Shown here: positions 47,621-57,992 of the stretch, one piece after another | Position numbering within the stretch: position 1 is the stretch's first letter | Layout of the letters: every line of letters begins with the position of its first letter | DNA from: Rhodocollybia butyracea | Lineage: Eukaryota; Basidiomycota; Agaricomycetes; Agaricales; Omphalotaceae | DNA: 64,000 nucleotides | Assembly: GCA_015501585.1 (NCBI GenBank) | Contig: JADNRY010000113.1 | Span: 62,001-126,000, forward strand | Direction of reading: 5' to 3' | Notes under the pieces: generated by a model | Told to the model about the DNA's origin: nothing | What the model saw: only the letters and a program-made list of their open reading frames with translations | The model's database searches: none | Position numbers and translations under genes: made by a program

Positions 47621-49268
47621 ATGGTCAATTATGATGCACTTGTCCTCACGTATCCCAACTGGGTGTACTCCATGTTCGCCTTCCTCGGTTTCCTGTTGTG
47701 TGCGATTCCTCTTCCCTGGCACTTGGAAGGTACTTCCTTACTTTTCATGCATTGAAACCTCCTTATAACTGACTCGACTAAATCACTTGAAGCTTGGAAC
47801 ACTGGAACGTGTCTTTTCATGATTTGGACGGGGCTGGCCTGTCTCAACCAGTTCATCAACTCCGTTGTCTGGACTGGGAATGTTATCAATTCGGCTCCAG
47901 TATGGTGCGACATCTGTAAGTATCTAACTTTCATTGGACAAGCACCTCCCTCTTAATTCCTCACAAGCTGCCCGATTTATAACCGGCTCAGGGGTCGCAA
48001 TTCCTGCTGCGACGCTTTGTATCAACCGGCGGTTGTACTATATCGCTACTGCGAATGCTGTCACAATCACCAAAGCCGAGAAGCGCCGTGCTGTTTTGGT
48101 TGACTTGGGCATTGGCCTCGGTATTCCTCTGCTGGAGATGGTTTTGCGTAAGTCTAATCGACGTCAAATCTCTTCCCTCTCTAATCTTTCCTCAGAATAC
48201 ATCGATCAGGGCCACCGATTCAACATTTTTGAAGACCTCGGTTGCTATCCCTTTACCTATAACACATGGGTCGCATACGTTGTCGTCGTCCCTTGGCCCT
48301 TGGCCATCAGCTGCATCTCATCTGTCTATTCCAGTGAGCCCCTCGTTTTTCATGTGCTGATCATAATACTAATCAATATTCACCTAGTTTTGAGCATCAG
48401 GGCCTTCAACAAACGAAGAGCACAGTTTAAAGAGCTATTATCCGCGAACAGTAACCTGAACTCCAACCGTTACTTCCGCTTGATGTGTTTAGCCGGCACG
48501 GAGATCTTGTTTACCCTTCCACTTAGTTGCTGGTCTATTTCCCTAAACGCAACTGCGTCGCCAATCCAGCCTTGGAAGGGATGGGACGACACTCATTCCA
48601 GCTTTTCCTTTGTTGGCCAGTACCCTTCCGTTATCTGGCATCTGGACAAGGGTACCGCGATCTCCCTAGAAACAACGAGGTGGTTCGTTGTCTTGTGTGC
48701 CATAGTCTTCTTTGCATTCTTCGGCTTTGCAGACGAAGCGAGGAAAAACTACCGTGCTGCCTTTGATTCTGTTGGCAAACGAGTTGGACTGTCAACGGGC
48801 GGCTCCTTCACTTCGTCGTTTTGGAACTCCACCGGGTAAGTTTACGAACTTACTCAACATTTCTGCAGTTGCTAATTTATTTCCGTCTCCAGATCGAAAC
48901 TCTCTTCCCAGAATGGAACACTTCCAGTATTTGTTCAAAAGAAGATGTCGCGTAACCGTGGGTCAATCGACTCCTTTACGGATGTTTCTGGCGTTGGCGA
49001 TGCCACCAGCTTCAACGAAAAGTCGTTCAATGGCGAACTTTCCTATGGTGCCATGTCGCTGGCCGACGTTGGCGGTGCTCTCTCGGATGACATGGAAATC
49101 TCTCCCACTGATACACTCGCGCCGGCTTTCCCGCAGCGTGCTGTGACTTACGACAAAGATGATGGTCTGCATATCGAAGTATCATCTATTCGCCATTTAT
49201 CCACCTTCTCCATGTCGACCCCCATCGAAGTTCCTAGTCCTGTCCATAGGAATTCTGATATGGTCTAG
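47621..49268 (+). CDS. STE3: STE3-type mating pheromone receptor 2
   Basis: Six exons; introns 47730-47792, 47916-47967, 48148-48195, 48334-48387 and 48836-48892. Starts MVNYDALVLTYPNWVYSMFAFLG (TM1) with the ...PLPWHLEAWN turn typical of basidiomycete STE3 proteins, then LFMIWTGLACLNQFINSVVW (TM2), PVWCDISARFITG (TM3 start), RRAVLVDLGIGLGIPLLEM (TM4), YIDQGHRFNIFEDLGCYP loop, WVAYVVVVPWPLAISC (TM5), a basic third loop (RAFNKRRAQFKELL), FRLMCLAGTEILFTLPL (TM6) and RWFVVLCAIVFFAFFGFADEAR (TM7). The tail is about 160 residues. It keeps the canonical ...LPWH...WC D...HRFxI features more closely than receptor 1. Intact; no frame problems. Confidence 0.94.
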
Positions 49269-50170
49269 TTTTGGTTGTTTATCCTGTTTATTTCTCCCAT
49301 ACCCAACAATTGTATCATTAGCACGCATACCTGTTCTCATACCGCGGCTTTTAACCCTACTCTACACTACACACTCCTTAGCTTTTGTTATTATTATGTA
49401 TCCTTAGTCTTATTGTGATGTGTTCTTGGATATTTAGAACGGAGAATCGAACTTCATTTCCCCTTGCATTGATGTGAAGAAAAACATCGTCTTCAAGAAT
49501 AGAATAGGCGAAAGTATATGCATACCAGGGTTAATATTATTAACTTGAATCTCACGCTTTAAACAGAGGGAGCAGAGATCCGATAGTAACCGCGAGACGT
49601 CGGATATGCCTATGATACTTAAGGATAAGGATTACTCGGCCCAATCAGCACAGGACTGAAAGCAGCGAGCTCAACTCCCGACTCAGAGAAGGTAGAGTAT
49701 CAAGCTGACGTAGAGATGGGAGCAAAGCCCGACCAACAGGCTAGTTACATATTTACTTCTCATTCGTAGTCGTTTGATCCAACCTTCCCCCAACAGATCC
49801 TGACCAAAGTCGTGTACCCCCGTGAATGAATTTTGCTGTCATGATAACGCCCTTCCATGAAAAACACACACACTGTTTCAAGGTGCATAGAGCATCAGCG
49901 TCACCGAGATGACCATCAGGTTGCCAATCTGGATTCGAGGCAGCGTACGCGCTACATTGCATCAAAATATGTTTTGGTGTCTCGAATTGCAACGGTGGAT
50001 CCACATAGTAGACGGGTGAGCGAGTGACGATGTTGGAAGTTTTTAATCAGTGTCAAATAATGTCGGAAGAACATAGATGGATGAACCGCATACGCGAATG
50101 ATAGTAACATTCTGCTACATGATAACTACATAGACTCTATTTACATTTCTTGCTCGTTTTACAAAACCGC
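49269..50170. other. Intergenic; possible retroelement scrap
   Basis: Minus-strand ORF 49753-50004 contains QFETPKHILMQCSAYAASN, which resembles the ETxxHxLxxC zinc-like motif at the end of non-LTR retrotransposon or RNase-H proteins; too short to classify. The rest looks like 3' flanks. No CaaX peptide found. Confidence 0.4.
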
Positions 50171-52241
50171 TTAGATCGACGCCCTTCCTCTAGGCTCGTA
50201 GGGCAACAACAGCGCCGTGAACCCAGCAAGGATGATCAGCGCACCAGATATGTATACTGGAGTCGCCGTCTCTAGATTAGCAAACAGGGCGATAATGGGC
50301 GCCTATAATACACTAGTGAGACCAGATGGGATGGAGAGGCCAACTGAAACATACAATGACACTAAAGATACGCGTCGCCGAAGAAACTAAGCCGTTACCA
50401 GTGCCGCGGTCCTTGGCAGGAAAAATCTTTGAGGGAGAAGAGTTAGACGGTACACAGGACACAGTCGACAAGGCAGACCAACCTCAGGAGAGATAGCGTA
50501 CAAAACCCCGTACATGATCTACAAAAGCACGATTCAGCCTCATGCAACTGAGCTCGGGGGACATAACACACGCACGTTACTAAAGAAAGTATATCCACAG
50601 TTCCATCCGAGCAGAGCATTAGAGCTCCGCGCGGTGGTCGTCGCGAAAAGAAAGGCACCTGTGAGCCCTGTCTTTCGCGAGGGGTCGTTGAATAAAGAAA
50701 AACCACACGATAGAGTCAACTACTCGCCCGAGGATAATGCCAAAGTGCCTTTGCGGCCTATGTAAGGCAATTCGACAGCCCAACCAGCGAGAAAGGCTCC
50801 AGGAACACCAATGACGCTGAGGATAAAGGTCTACATAGCTTGATGAGTATATATCGCGAGATGTTAGTCGAACCAATTTGCTCACGTTACGATAGGTAAT
50901 GAACAAAGAACCATCACCGAAAGCATTGCCGCGACTTTCGAGTAAGAAAGGTAAGAAACTGTTGTATAACGTCGAAGCTAGTCCGATTATCCCTGTAACA
51001 CCGAATTAGGGAGGTGGATAAGCTGCGGCAGAAATGACGATTTTACCCCACAAAAAGATCAAGAGAGACGTCGAAAACGCCATCTTTCTAGTTCGGAAGA
51101 GGGCCTTTACGTGGTTCCATCCAAGAGCGGAGCTTGCGCTTAAGACTCTGGGACGATCTGCACGAACTTTCTCTGGATCCACACCACCAGCGTTTACCAG
51201 TTGTTCCACCGTAAGATTTGACGTCTTTGAATTGAATTTGGCGAGCTTTTGGATGACCTCGACAGCCTCCGCGTCTTTTCCGATTCCAATGAGGAAGCGG
51301 GGGCTCTCAAATAGTTGGAACACGAAGAAGCGGATACCCCATAGCAGTAATGTCAGAGCACCAAGAATGAATAGCAGGTAACGCCATCCCATGTTCTCGG
51401 AGCGCGTACAGTTCTCCGGCCCTTGACAAGAGAAATTTGCGATGAGGGGCCATGCGAGCTAAACATAGAGTTAGACCTTGTCGCCGGAGATGATTCATGG
51501 CCGACTTACCAAACTGACTACGAGTTGGCCCAAACACCACCAAATTGACATTACGGTAAGGAGATATTGGTGCGTCCCGGGTACGAGATCCAAGAAGACA
51601 GCACTATCCACAGGCATATTGCCTCCGACACCCACTCCTAAAGTGGCGATTAAAGAAGCGAGCGTGACCATATTCTGGGAACCACCAGCGGCAAGACCAA
51701 AGACTCCTGCGATTAGAAGTGTCAAATTAAATGACCACCTGAGAAATAGTATTCAGAAAGGTCTGACGAAGATCACGCGGGAAACCACAAACCGTCTGCC
51801 CCAGATGTCGCATCCAAATGACCAGATAATTGCACCAACGAGCAGGCCCACGTTGGCCGCAAGCGTGAGGAATGGGCCTTGGAAGTTGAACTCGTTAATA
51901 ACCGGAGTGAGAATGAGACCGGTAATCAGCTGTGCATTCTCATAAGTTAACAAGCAGATGAAAAACGTTATCCTCACAGGCCAAACACTATCCGCAAACC
52001 ATCCGAATCCTGCACAACAGAATAGATATACTTGGTACTTCCCCATTCCGATATCTTGGATTGCAGCGTTCAGTATCCGTGCTTTTGCTTGATAGACCTG
52101 GTCTATAGTTCCGTCGGCGTCATCATCGTAGAGGTTATCCAAAGCAATTTTATGGTCGCGACTAGCAGAATTTTCGGTGGTGCTCGGGTCCCTTGATAAC
52201 GAAGGATACTCGGAGGGAAGGTCGACTTTGTGACTTGACAT
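50171..52241 (-). CDS. MFS transporter (sugar/SV2-like), plasma-membrane type
   Basis: Start at 52241 (MSSHKVDLPSEYPSLSRDPS), acidic N-terminus, then the first helix GMGKYQVYLFCCAGFGWFAD, LILTPVINEFNF, VGLLVGAIIWSFGCDIWGRR (MFS signature loop G..W...D..GRR), NLTLLIAGVFGLAAGG, GVGVGGNMPVDSAVF, SIWWCLGQLVVSL, MGWRYLLFILGALTLLLW, LFESPRFLIG (ESPR/L motif), later GVPGAFLAGWAVELPYIGRK and a final helix ALIILAGFTALLLPYEPRG. About 12 helices with many short introns. One intron (50668-50727) has GC-AG borders (GCGAGT...cag). Members of this group import sugars, carboxylates or phosphate by proton symport; the substrate cannot be told from sequence. Stop at 50171-50173. Confidence 0.85.
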
Positions 52242-52611
52242 TGAGGAAAGTGATAAGGACGAGACTGAGGCTACACTTCACGGGGAGGGAGGCAAAGGTA
52301 CGAAGTCAAAGTGGGGATATTATATACCCTGGGTAATAAATTATCAGACGACCAGTCTGAGCGGAGTCGGAGAATGACATTGCTGACAGAGTGCTGACAC
52401 GGTTCAAAAAAGCAAACGAAAACACACGTCTCGCGCGATCTAGAAGGTTCGTAAGTTGAAGCACGCGATCTAAGTATTTATCTTTCTCGGTAGACCAACA
52501 ATGCCAAAACTGATCAAGATCCCAGGTACCTGGAGCGTGGATGGAGTGTGGATGGGATATGGAGCACTTAATCGCCCCAAGCATGCCAAAACATATGTAT
52601 TATTCTGCAGC
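52242..52611. other. Promoter of the MFS gene and short spacer
   Basis: No gene. TATATAA-like sequence near 52319 (on either strand) lies about 80 bp upstream of the MFS start. Confidence 0.4.
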
Positions 52612-53556
52612 TTAACCTCCCTCCTTCTCAGAGGTATCCTTGCTAGTTTTTTCCTCTTCTAGCCTCCGCTCTCGTCTTCTCTTAACGTCCCAGTTATACA
52701 CTCTTGCCATATTGACCTCCATCATCGTCAACTGTTCTCGCAGGAATTCAAGATCTTCTGTTAGAGTTGCTACATTGGTCTCGGCCCCTCCTAGCTTTGA
52801 CCGTAAAAGTTCGATAGCAGCGGGTAACTTGTAAGATAGCATGACGTTGGCCTGGATGCAAATAATCGCTTGAATAAAAGAGGAACTAGCAAATCGCGGG
52901 TCACGTACTCCGAGCCACAGATAGACCGTATCCGAGTCTTCAAGTTCGGCCTCCGCGAACAGGGTTTCGTTTAGCTCGAAAGTTGTTTTCAGAGGTTTGG
53001 AAGAAGAGCTTTCATCTTCATCTTCAAGATCATCTTCAAGATCATCCTCGGATTGGGAGCTCTTTCCTTCCTAGGAGATGAAATGACCAGAATGAGCACA
53101 CCGAAATGTTGACATGTACCGCTAGCGTACCCGTCGTTCATGTAGATATTCCACCATGCTCAAAGTCTTTTTGATGTCGGGAATCTTCTCCTCTAGCCCC
53201 AGCCGCCTTTGAGATAAATTCGCGTCCATATATCGATACTTGCTGTGCAAAAAACTCGTAAGCCAAAGCAAACCCGATTGTAAAGACGCGAATACGCGTA
53301 CGCTATGGCATCTTGGATCTTTTTGAGTGGACCCTCGACTTCGGCATCTGCGCCTCCAAGGTATTTTTCTACATCTTCCTGGCGTGGATAGTAAGTAAGT
53401 ATTCAGCATCGTCCCCAGAGGACGCACAATAAATGGTGCTTTAGGTATCCCTCTTGCTGCGAAGGGAAGAATTGTCAGTATAGTTTATTTTCAGTTTCGT
53501 CGCTAGAAATTTTGCTCACCACCACGTTCTTCACTAAGAACGGAACCGGTGGACAT
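52612..53556 (-). CDS. PAC10: Prefoldin subunit 3 (PAC10/VBP1 homologue)
   Basis: Six short exons from the ATG at 53556: MSTGSVLSEERGARGIPKAPF, EDVEKYLGGADAEVEGPLK, KYRYMDANLSQRRLGLEEKI, PDIKKTLSMVEYLHERR, KTTFELNETLFAEAELED, DTVYLWLGANVMLSYKLPAAI, LTEDLEFLREQLTMMEVN and MARVYNWDVKRRRERR. This is the alpha-type prefoldin layout: two long coiled coils around beta hairpins, with the diagnostic (V/T)YLWLGANVMLxY segment. Prefoldin is a cytosolic hexamer that hands unfolded actin and tubulin to CCT. An acidic run (DDLEDDLEDEDE) inserted between the first coil and the hairpin is longer than usual. It shares a 101-bp divergent promoter with MRD1. Frame intact. Confidence 0.93.
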
Positions 53557-53657
53557 TTAGAGAGAACAGGTGAAAGATGAAATCGATGGACAGGTATGGC
53601 GCTTGTTGGGCGTCTATTCTTGAATTACTTTTTAACGCTCATTTTTTCATTTTCTTT
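53557..53657. promoter_or_regulatory. 101-bp divergent promoter, prefoldin 3 / MRD1
   Basis: The start codons at 53556 (minus) and 53658 (plus) leave 101 bp. The MRD1 side is T-rich (ttttttcattttcttt) as in many fungal leaders. Both products serve growth-related assembly (protein folding, ribosome making), which would suit co-regulation; that is inference. Confidence 0.6.
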
Positions 53658-56600
53658 ATGTCCCGTCTTATTGTTAAAGGTCTTCCTGCCTACGTTACCC
53701 CGTTCGCCTTAGGCAACATTTCGAACAAAAGGATGCACCTGTAGGAACCCTTACAGATGTTAAAATTGCATTCAAACCCGATGGTACTTCTCGCCGGTTT
53801 GGGTTTGTCGGGTTCAAAACCGACGAAGAAGCGCTTACGGCGAAGGAGTGGTTCGACAAGACATTTGTGGATTCCTCTAGAATTAGTGTAAATATTGTCG
53901 AGGTGAGCCTAGTTGGTTTTTTGTACTTTTACAGCGTTATTGACTCAAGCATTGGAGTTTCTAGGGCCTCAAGGATGCACCAAAGCCCAGACCGAATAAA
54001 CGGCCCCGTCTTGATGCAACTGCTATTGAAGACGCGCCCTCAAAGCTCCCCAAGAAAACAAAGAGTAGTCCAGAAGCTGGCGAAAAATCTTCAAAGTCAA
54101 AAAAAGATTCCCAACTGGACGAATTCCTCGAAGTCATGCATACTGTGAAGGGACCTTCATGGGCAAACGAAGCTCAGCCAAAGGCATCCACTAGTGCAAT
54201 TAAACTGGATGAACCAGCACCTATGGTAGTCGATGAACCAGTCCCAGAAGATGTTTCTGATATGGAATGGATGCGACGAAGGATGACCGAAAAGACAGAC
54301 CTTGGTGAAAAGGCTTATATCCAGTCGGACGATGAAGAGGATGACAAAGAAGTCACTCAAATAGTATGAAATTTTTGCTGTTTTCGGATGATCAATATTA
54401 ACGAACGCCCAGCAGCCAACTGAAGAGCCAAAGGATCCAACCGAAGCCTCGATACTTCAGACCTCGCGACTATTTGTTCGCAACCTAGCCTTCTCGTGTT
54501 CTGACTCAGAACTTTCAACGCACTTTGGTCAGTTTGGTGAATTATCTCAGGTGAGCGTTTTTGTCAGACTCTAGTCGCCTCCAAAACGAGGTTTGGGATG
54601 AGCTTGCTTGTCAGACATCACCGTGGTGATCCTTACGGATATAGGGATTTAACTGACTCTTTTTCCGTGTCACCGTTCTCAATGCTAACTGGTTGCTCCA
54701 ACAGGTGAATATGCTCTTCATTTTGGCTCGAGATGAAAATTTAGTATAGGGACATCAGACCTTCGGGAATGTTGATCCTTTTGTGGAAATCCGATAGTAG
54801 AAATTTTTCTGACATTTTCAACGTGCTCGTTTTATGTGAACCGTACTGACCACTGTTTTCCTATAGGTGATTATTTTTCTGACTTGGTCGAGGATGAACA
54901 CTTGTATAGGGACATCAGACCTTCGGGCATGTTGATCCTCTTGCGGAAATCCGATAGTAGAAATAATTTCTGAACTTTCGTCGTTTCTTTGTTCCTGAAC
55001 CTGGCTAACTGTTTTCATAGGTGAATATCCTTTTCGTTTTCTGCAAGATGAAACTCTGTATAGGGACATCAGACCTTCGGGCATGTTGATCCTCTTGTGG
55101 AAATCCGATAGTAGAAAATTTCTGACCTTTTTGTTTGAATTCTCATCAAGATTTTGTTTCTGACTTTTCTCCTTTATCGTTAGGTACACATACCTGTCGA
55201 TCCAGCGACGAAGCAGTCTAAAGGCCTCGCTTATGTGACCTTTGCGAAAGGCGTTAATGCCGTGACCGCCTATAAAGCCCTTGACAAAACTTCGTTTCAA
55301 GGTCGACTGGTACATATCCTTCCCGCTGTCGATCGGAGGGGCAAGTTTGAAGTCGAGGAGGGGGAAGGCGCAAAACGAACCGTCAAAGATGAAAAGAACG
55401 CCAAACGCAAAGCCACAGCTGGGAAGGAGTTCAATTGGAGTATGTTGTATATGAATGTGAGTTTTCTGCGAATATAATCCTCACCTTGATGTTGACTGGT
55501 TTTTTCAGAGCGATGCAGTGGCTTCGTCTATCGCCGACCGAATGAACATCTCCAAGGCTGATATTCTCAACCCGGATTCTGAAGATCCATCATCGTCGAC
55601 GAATCCTGCTGTCAAGCTTGCCCTTGCGGAAACTCATATCATCAACGAGACGAAAACTTACCTCGAATCAAATGGTATCGCACTTTCATCGTTCTCTTCC
55701 TCGCGTACAGCGCGTTCGGATACTACTATTCTGGTCAAAAATATTCCATACGGCACAATGGAGCCGCAGATCCGGGAGCTATTCGAGCCGCACGGAGCCG
55801 TTTCTCGAGTACTTGTACCTCCTGCTGGCACGATAGCGGTTGTCGACTTTGACAAACCTGACGAGGCTGGCCGGGCTTTCAGAGCTGTGGCTTACCGGCG
55901 ACTAGGAAACTCTGTGATATACCTCGAAAAGGCACCCATCGGTATATTCACCGATGCACCACCGTCTTCGTCAGGCTATTCAGCTCCTAGTGGTGCCATC
56001 CCTGCACATGCGATCAAAATCCCAGAGCAGGAAGGAGAAGCAGCGGCGGACGATGAAGAAGCGCCTTCTTTATCTGCGGGTACCACGCTCTTCGTCAAGA
56101 ACCTAGCATTCTCTACTACATCAGACCGATTAACTCAGATGTTCCGTAACCTTCCGTCGTTCGCCTTTGCTCGTGTGCAGATGAAGCCGGATCCCAAGAA
56201 GCCTGACGGGAAGTTGAGTATGGGTTATGGATTTATTGGGTTCAAGGACGTTGAAGGTGCTCGGAAGGCGATGAAGAGCATGCAGGGTTTTGTGCTCGAT
56301 GGACATGCGTTGCATATCAAGTTCGCGGGACGTGGTGCCGATAACGAAAGCGACAAGGGTAAAGACGGAGTAAACTCGAAGAGCCGAACGACAAAGATGA
56401 TTGTCAAGAACGTTCCATTCGAGGCGACAAAGAAGGATATCCGGGATTTGTTTGGGTATGTCATTTTTCAATACTCGATAGATATTTACTTATTGTTTTC
56501 GGAATTTCAAAGATCGCATGGGCAGCTCAAATCTGTTCGACTCCCGAAAAAATTCGATTCGCGGACGCGTGGATTTGCATTCCTCGACTTTGTGTCAAGG

Positions 56601-56819
56601 CATGAAGCGGAGAACGCCTACGCTGCACTCCGGCATACACATTTGCTGGGGAGGCATTTGGTGCTCGAGTGGGCAGAAGAGGCTGAACAGGATTTGGATA
56701 TGCTTCGAAAGAAAGCCGGTGTTGGATACGGTGCTGGTAAAGAGATGCCTGGTCGTAAGAGGAAGCTTAATATGAATGCGACTGGAGAGGGTGAGGCGGA
56801 TGATGATGGCGACGAGTAG
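53658..56819 (+). CDS. MRD1: Multiple RNA-binding domain protein MRD1 (RBM19 homologue)
   Basis: Nucleolar protein with several RRM domains that binds the 35S pre-rRNA and is needed for 18S rRNA processing in yeast. RRM1: SRLIVKGLPAYVTP ... RRFGFVGFKTDEEA; a basic linker; RRM2: SRLFVRNLAFSCSDSEL ... KGLAYVTFAKG; RRM3: TTILVKNIPYGTMEPQI ... GTIAVVDFDKPDEA; RRM4: TTLFVKNLAFSTTSDRL ... YGFIGFKDVEGA; RRM5: TKMIVKNVPFEATKKDI ... RGFAFLDFVSRHEA; then a basic tail. Introns 53903-53964, 54364-54412, 54551-55183, 55457-55509 and 56456-56512. The third intron is a four-fold array (separate entry). RRM1 needs one extra base in the C run 53698-53701 (VTP to VRLRQHFEQK). MRD1 is essential in yeast and all later exons are intact, so an assembly error is likelier than a dead gene. 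Confidence 0.93.
54592..54660 (+). ncRNA. Candidate C/D-box snoRNA, unit 1 (divergent copy)
   Basis: C-box-like GGGATGA (54595-54601), a C'-like GGTGATC, and a perfect CTGA D box at 54653-54656. ATAGGGA upstream of the D box is complementary to UCCCUAU of 25S rRNA. Same order of parts as units 2-4 but only loosely similar. Confidence 0.35.
54730..54815 (+). ncRNA. Candidate C/D-box snoRNA, unit 2
   Basis: C-box-like GAGATGA, D box CTGA at 54809-54812, internal TTGATCC resembling C'. Two short antisense stretches, TATAGGGACA (54745-54754) and GATAGTAGA (54793-54801), together cover the conserved 25S segment TGTCCCTATCTACTATC. The core is conserved between units 2-4 while the surrounding intron is not. 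Confidence 0.45.
54889..54976 (+). ncRNA. Candidate C/D-box snoRNA, unit 3
   Basis: As unit 2: AGGATGA near 54891, TATAGGGACA 54905-54914, GATAGTAGA 54953-54961, CTGA 54970-54973. The second antisense stretch is 8 nt from the D box, further than the usual methylation-guide spacing. Confidence 0.45.
55043..55130 (+). ncRNA. Candidate C/D-box snoRNA, unit 4
   Basis: As unit 2: AAGATGA at 55045-55051, TATAGGGACA 55059-55068, GATAGTAGA 55107-55115, CTGA 55122-55125. Confidence 0.45.
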
Positions 56820-57014
56820 AGTGTATACTGCTATGCCGGGTTCTTCTGACCTAGACCAATTATAGTTGGGTTTGAGCATGTGCGTCGCGCAGAAATAAGA
56901 GTACCATCTTAAGCGGATCGAACACGTTTGATCCAAATCGTTACTGCGGCTGCGGCTGCGGCGATATCAGACGCAAGTACTTGATACCTCTTTTTCTGAA
57001 GTACTGACACCAAT

Positions 57015-57236
57015 ATGCGCCCTCTAAAAGGCCTGAGCCTAGATGCTTGTGAGTTCTCACTTCATCGTTCGAGTAACCTCTCAAGTACTGTTTGTTTAGA
57101 CGATAAAGCTTCAAACATCAAACCAAGGGTACAATGGCAATCTCGACATGGCTTGATTCTTGTAGTCTCCATTCTCGTCTCGTTCGCGTTGTATTTTTTT
57201 CGGGATCTCATCTACTTTTGGACTGAGAGAACCTAG
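57015..57236 (+). CDS. Small single-pass membrane protein (hypothetical)
   Basis: ATG at 57015. A 51-nt GT-AG intron (57049-57099) gives a 56-residue protein, MRPLKGLSLDAYDKASNI then a basic lead and one helix (LILVVSILVSFALYFFRDLI), ending WTERT. The unspliced frame is also open (73 aa). The size and the basic-then-hydrophobic layout resemble small organelle or ER membrane subunits, but I do not recognise the family. Confidence 0.5.
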   Translation: MRPLKGLSLDACEFSLHRSSNLSSTVCLDDKASNIKPRVQWQSRHGLILVVSILVSFALYFFRDLIYFWTERT

Positions 57237-57747
57237 TATCTTGCGTCCTTACAAAGCCTATCCGAAGCAGGCTTATCTGAAATACAAAGCGACCAGGACC
57301 TAGGTGGGAGAAAATACTCCTGGCGTGCGTTTTTTTTAATTTTTAAATTTTTTTTCTTAGGTTCGTTCCGATGCCAGATCCATCGACGTTGAGTCAATGG
57401 GCAGCTTTGGAGCGTAAAGAGTTGATTCATTCTTGTCTTCAAAATAAAATCGGTCTTTCCGATTTTGCGCGTCGAAGGTGAGGTCAATGAGACGAAGATT
57501 GACTAGAACATATCGCCCCGGTAGCTGGTTGACTAGAAGAAAGCTCCTTCATCGAACAACATGGACTTTGTGAGTCTTCAACTTTAAAGAATCAGCGGAG
57601 CTGTTCATGTAAACTCTTGACTTTCACAAGTTACTTGAATAACTACCCAATACGCCTGCATAAGAATAAGAATGTTCGAGGCAATATGATAATTAGCGAA
57701 TCAATCACAATTATTAACATAGCTCTGGCACATTTAATGTGATAAAC
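57237..57747. other. Spacer, no gene recognised
   Basis: Contains T and A runs around 57335-57355 and a short hairpin (aaaatcggtctttccgatttt at 57448). TAAAC at 57743-57747 is the left target duplication of the copia element. Confidence 0.5.
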
Positions 57748-57963
57748 TGTTGGAATCGATGACTGAGTACGATAAGAGATATATATAGAGTAGTAGACGC
57801 CCGTACTGTAAATACCGGGCAACGTTAGTGGCGCTCCTTACTTCTAGCCACTAACGTCGACCCAGGTACGCTACTGTAACACTACTTACTTCTAGCCACT
57901 AACGTCGACCCAGTCTCCTTCGAGCGCTTGATTCTTCTCTGCGCCAGCTGCCGCCTGTCTTCA
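57748..57963 (+). repeat. 5' LTR of the copia element
   Basis: Starts TGTTGGAATC, contains two copies of ttacttctagccactaacgtcgacccag, and matches 63141-63356 with only a handful of differences, mostly C/T or G/A. Confidence 0.9.
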
Positions 57964-57992
57964 ACTCTACTATCCATTCATCTTACCACAAA

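Larger units (their letters stand above)
54551..55183 (+). repeat. Four tandem intron units inside MRD1 intron 3
   Basis: The 633-nt intron divides into four head-to-tail units, 54551-54704, 54705-54866, 54867-55020 and 55021-55183 (154, 162, 154 and 163 nt). Each begins GTGA and each ends AG, so the joints read acag|gtgaat, atag|gtgatt and atag|gtgaat. Units 2-4 share a ~75-nt core that is almost identical, while the flanks differ. Every unit could be spliced as an intron of its own, with zero-length exons at the joints. Confidence 0.85.

Noticed and set aside
54551..55183. Simple microsatellite or transposon inside the MRD1 intron
   Set aside because: Units end exactly at splice-site dinucleotides, are about 158 nt each and conserve an RNA-like core instead of their termini.
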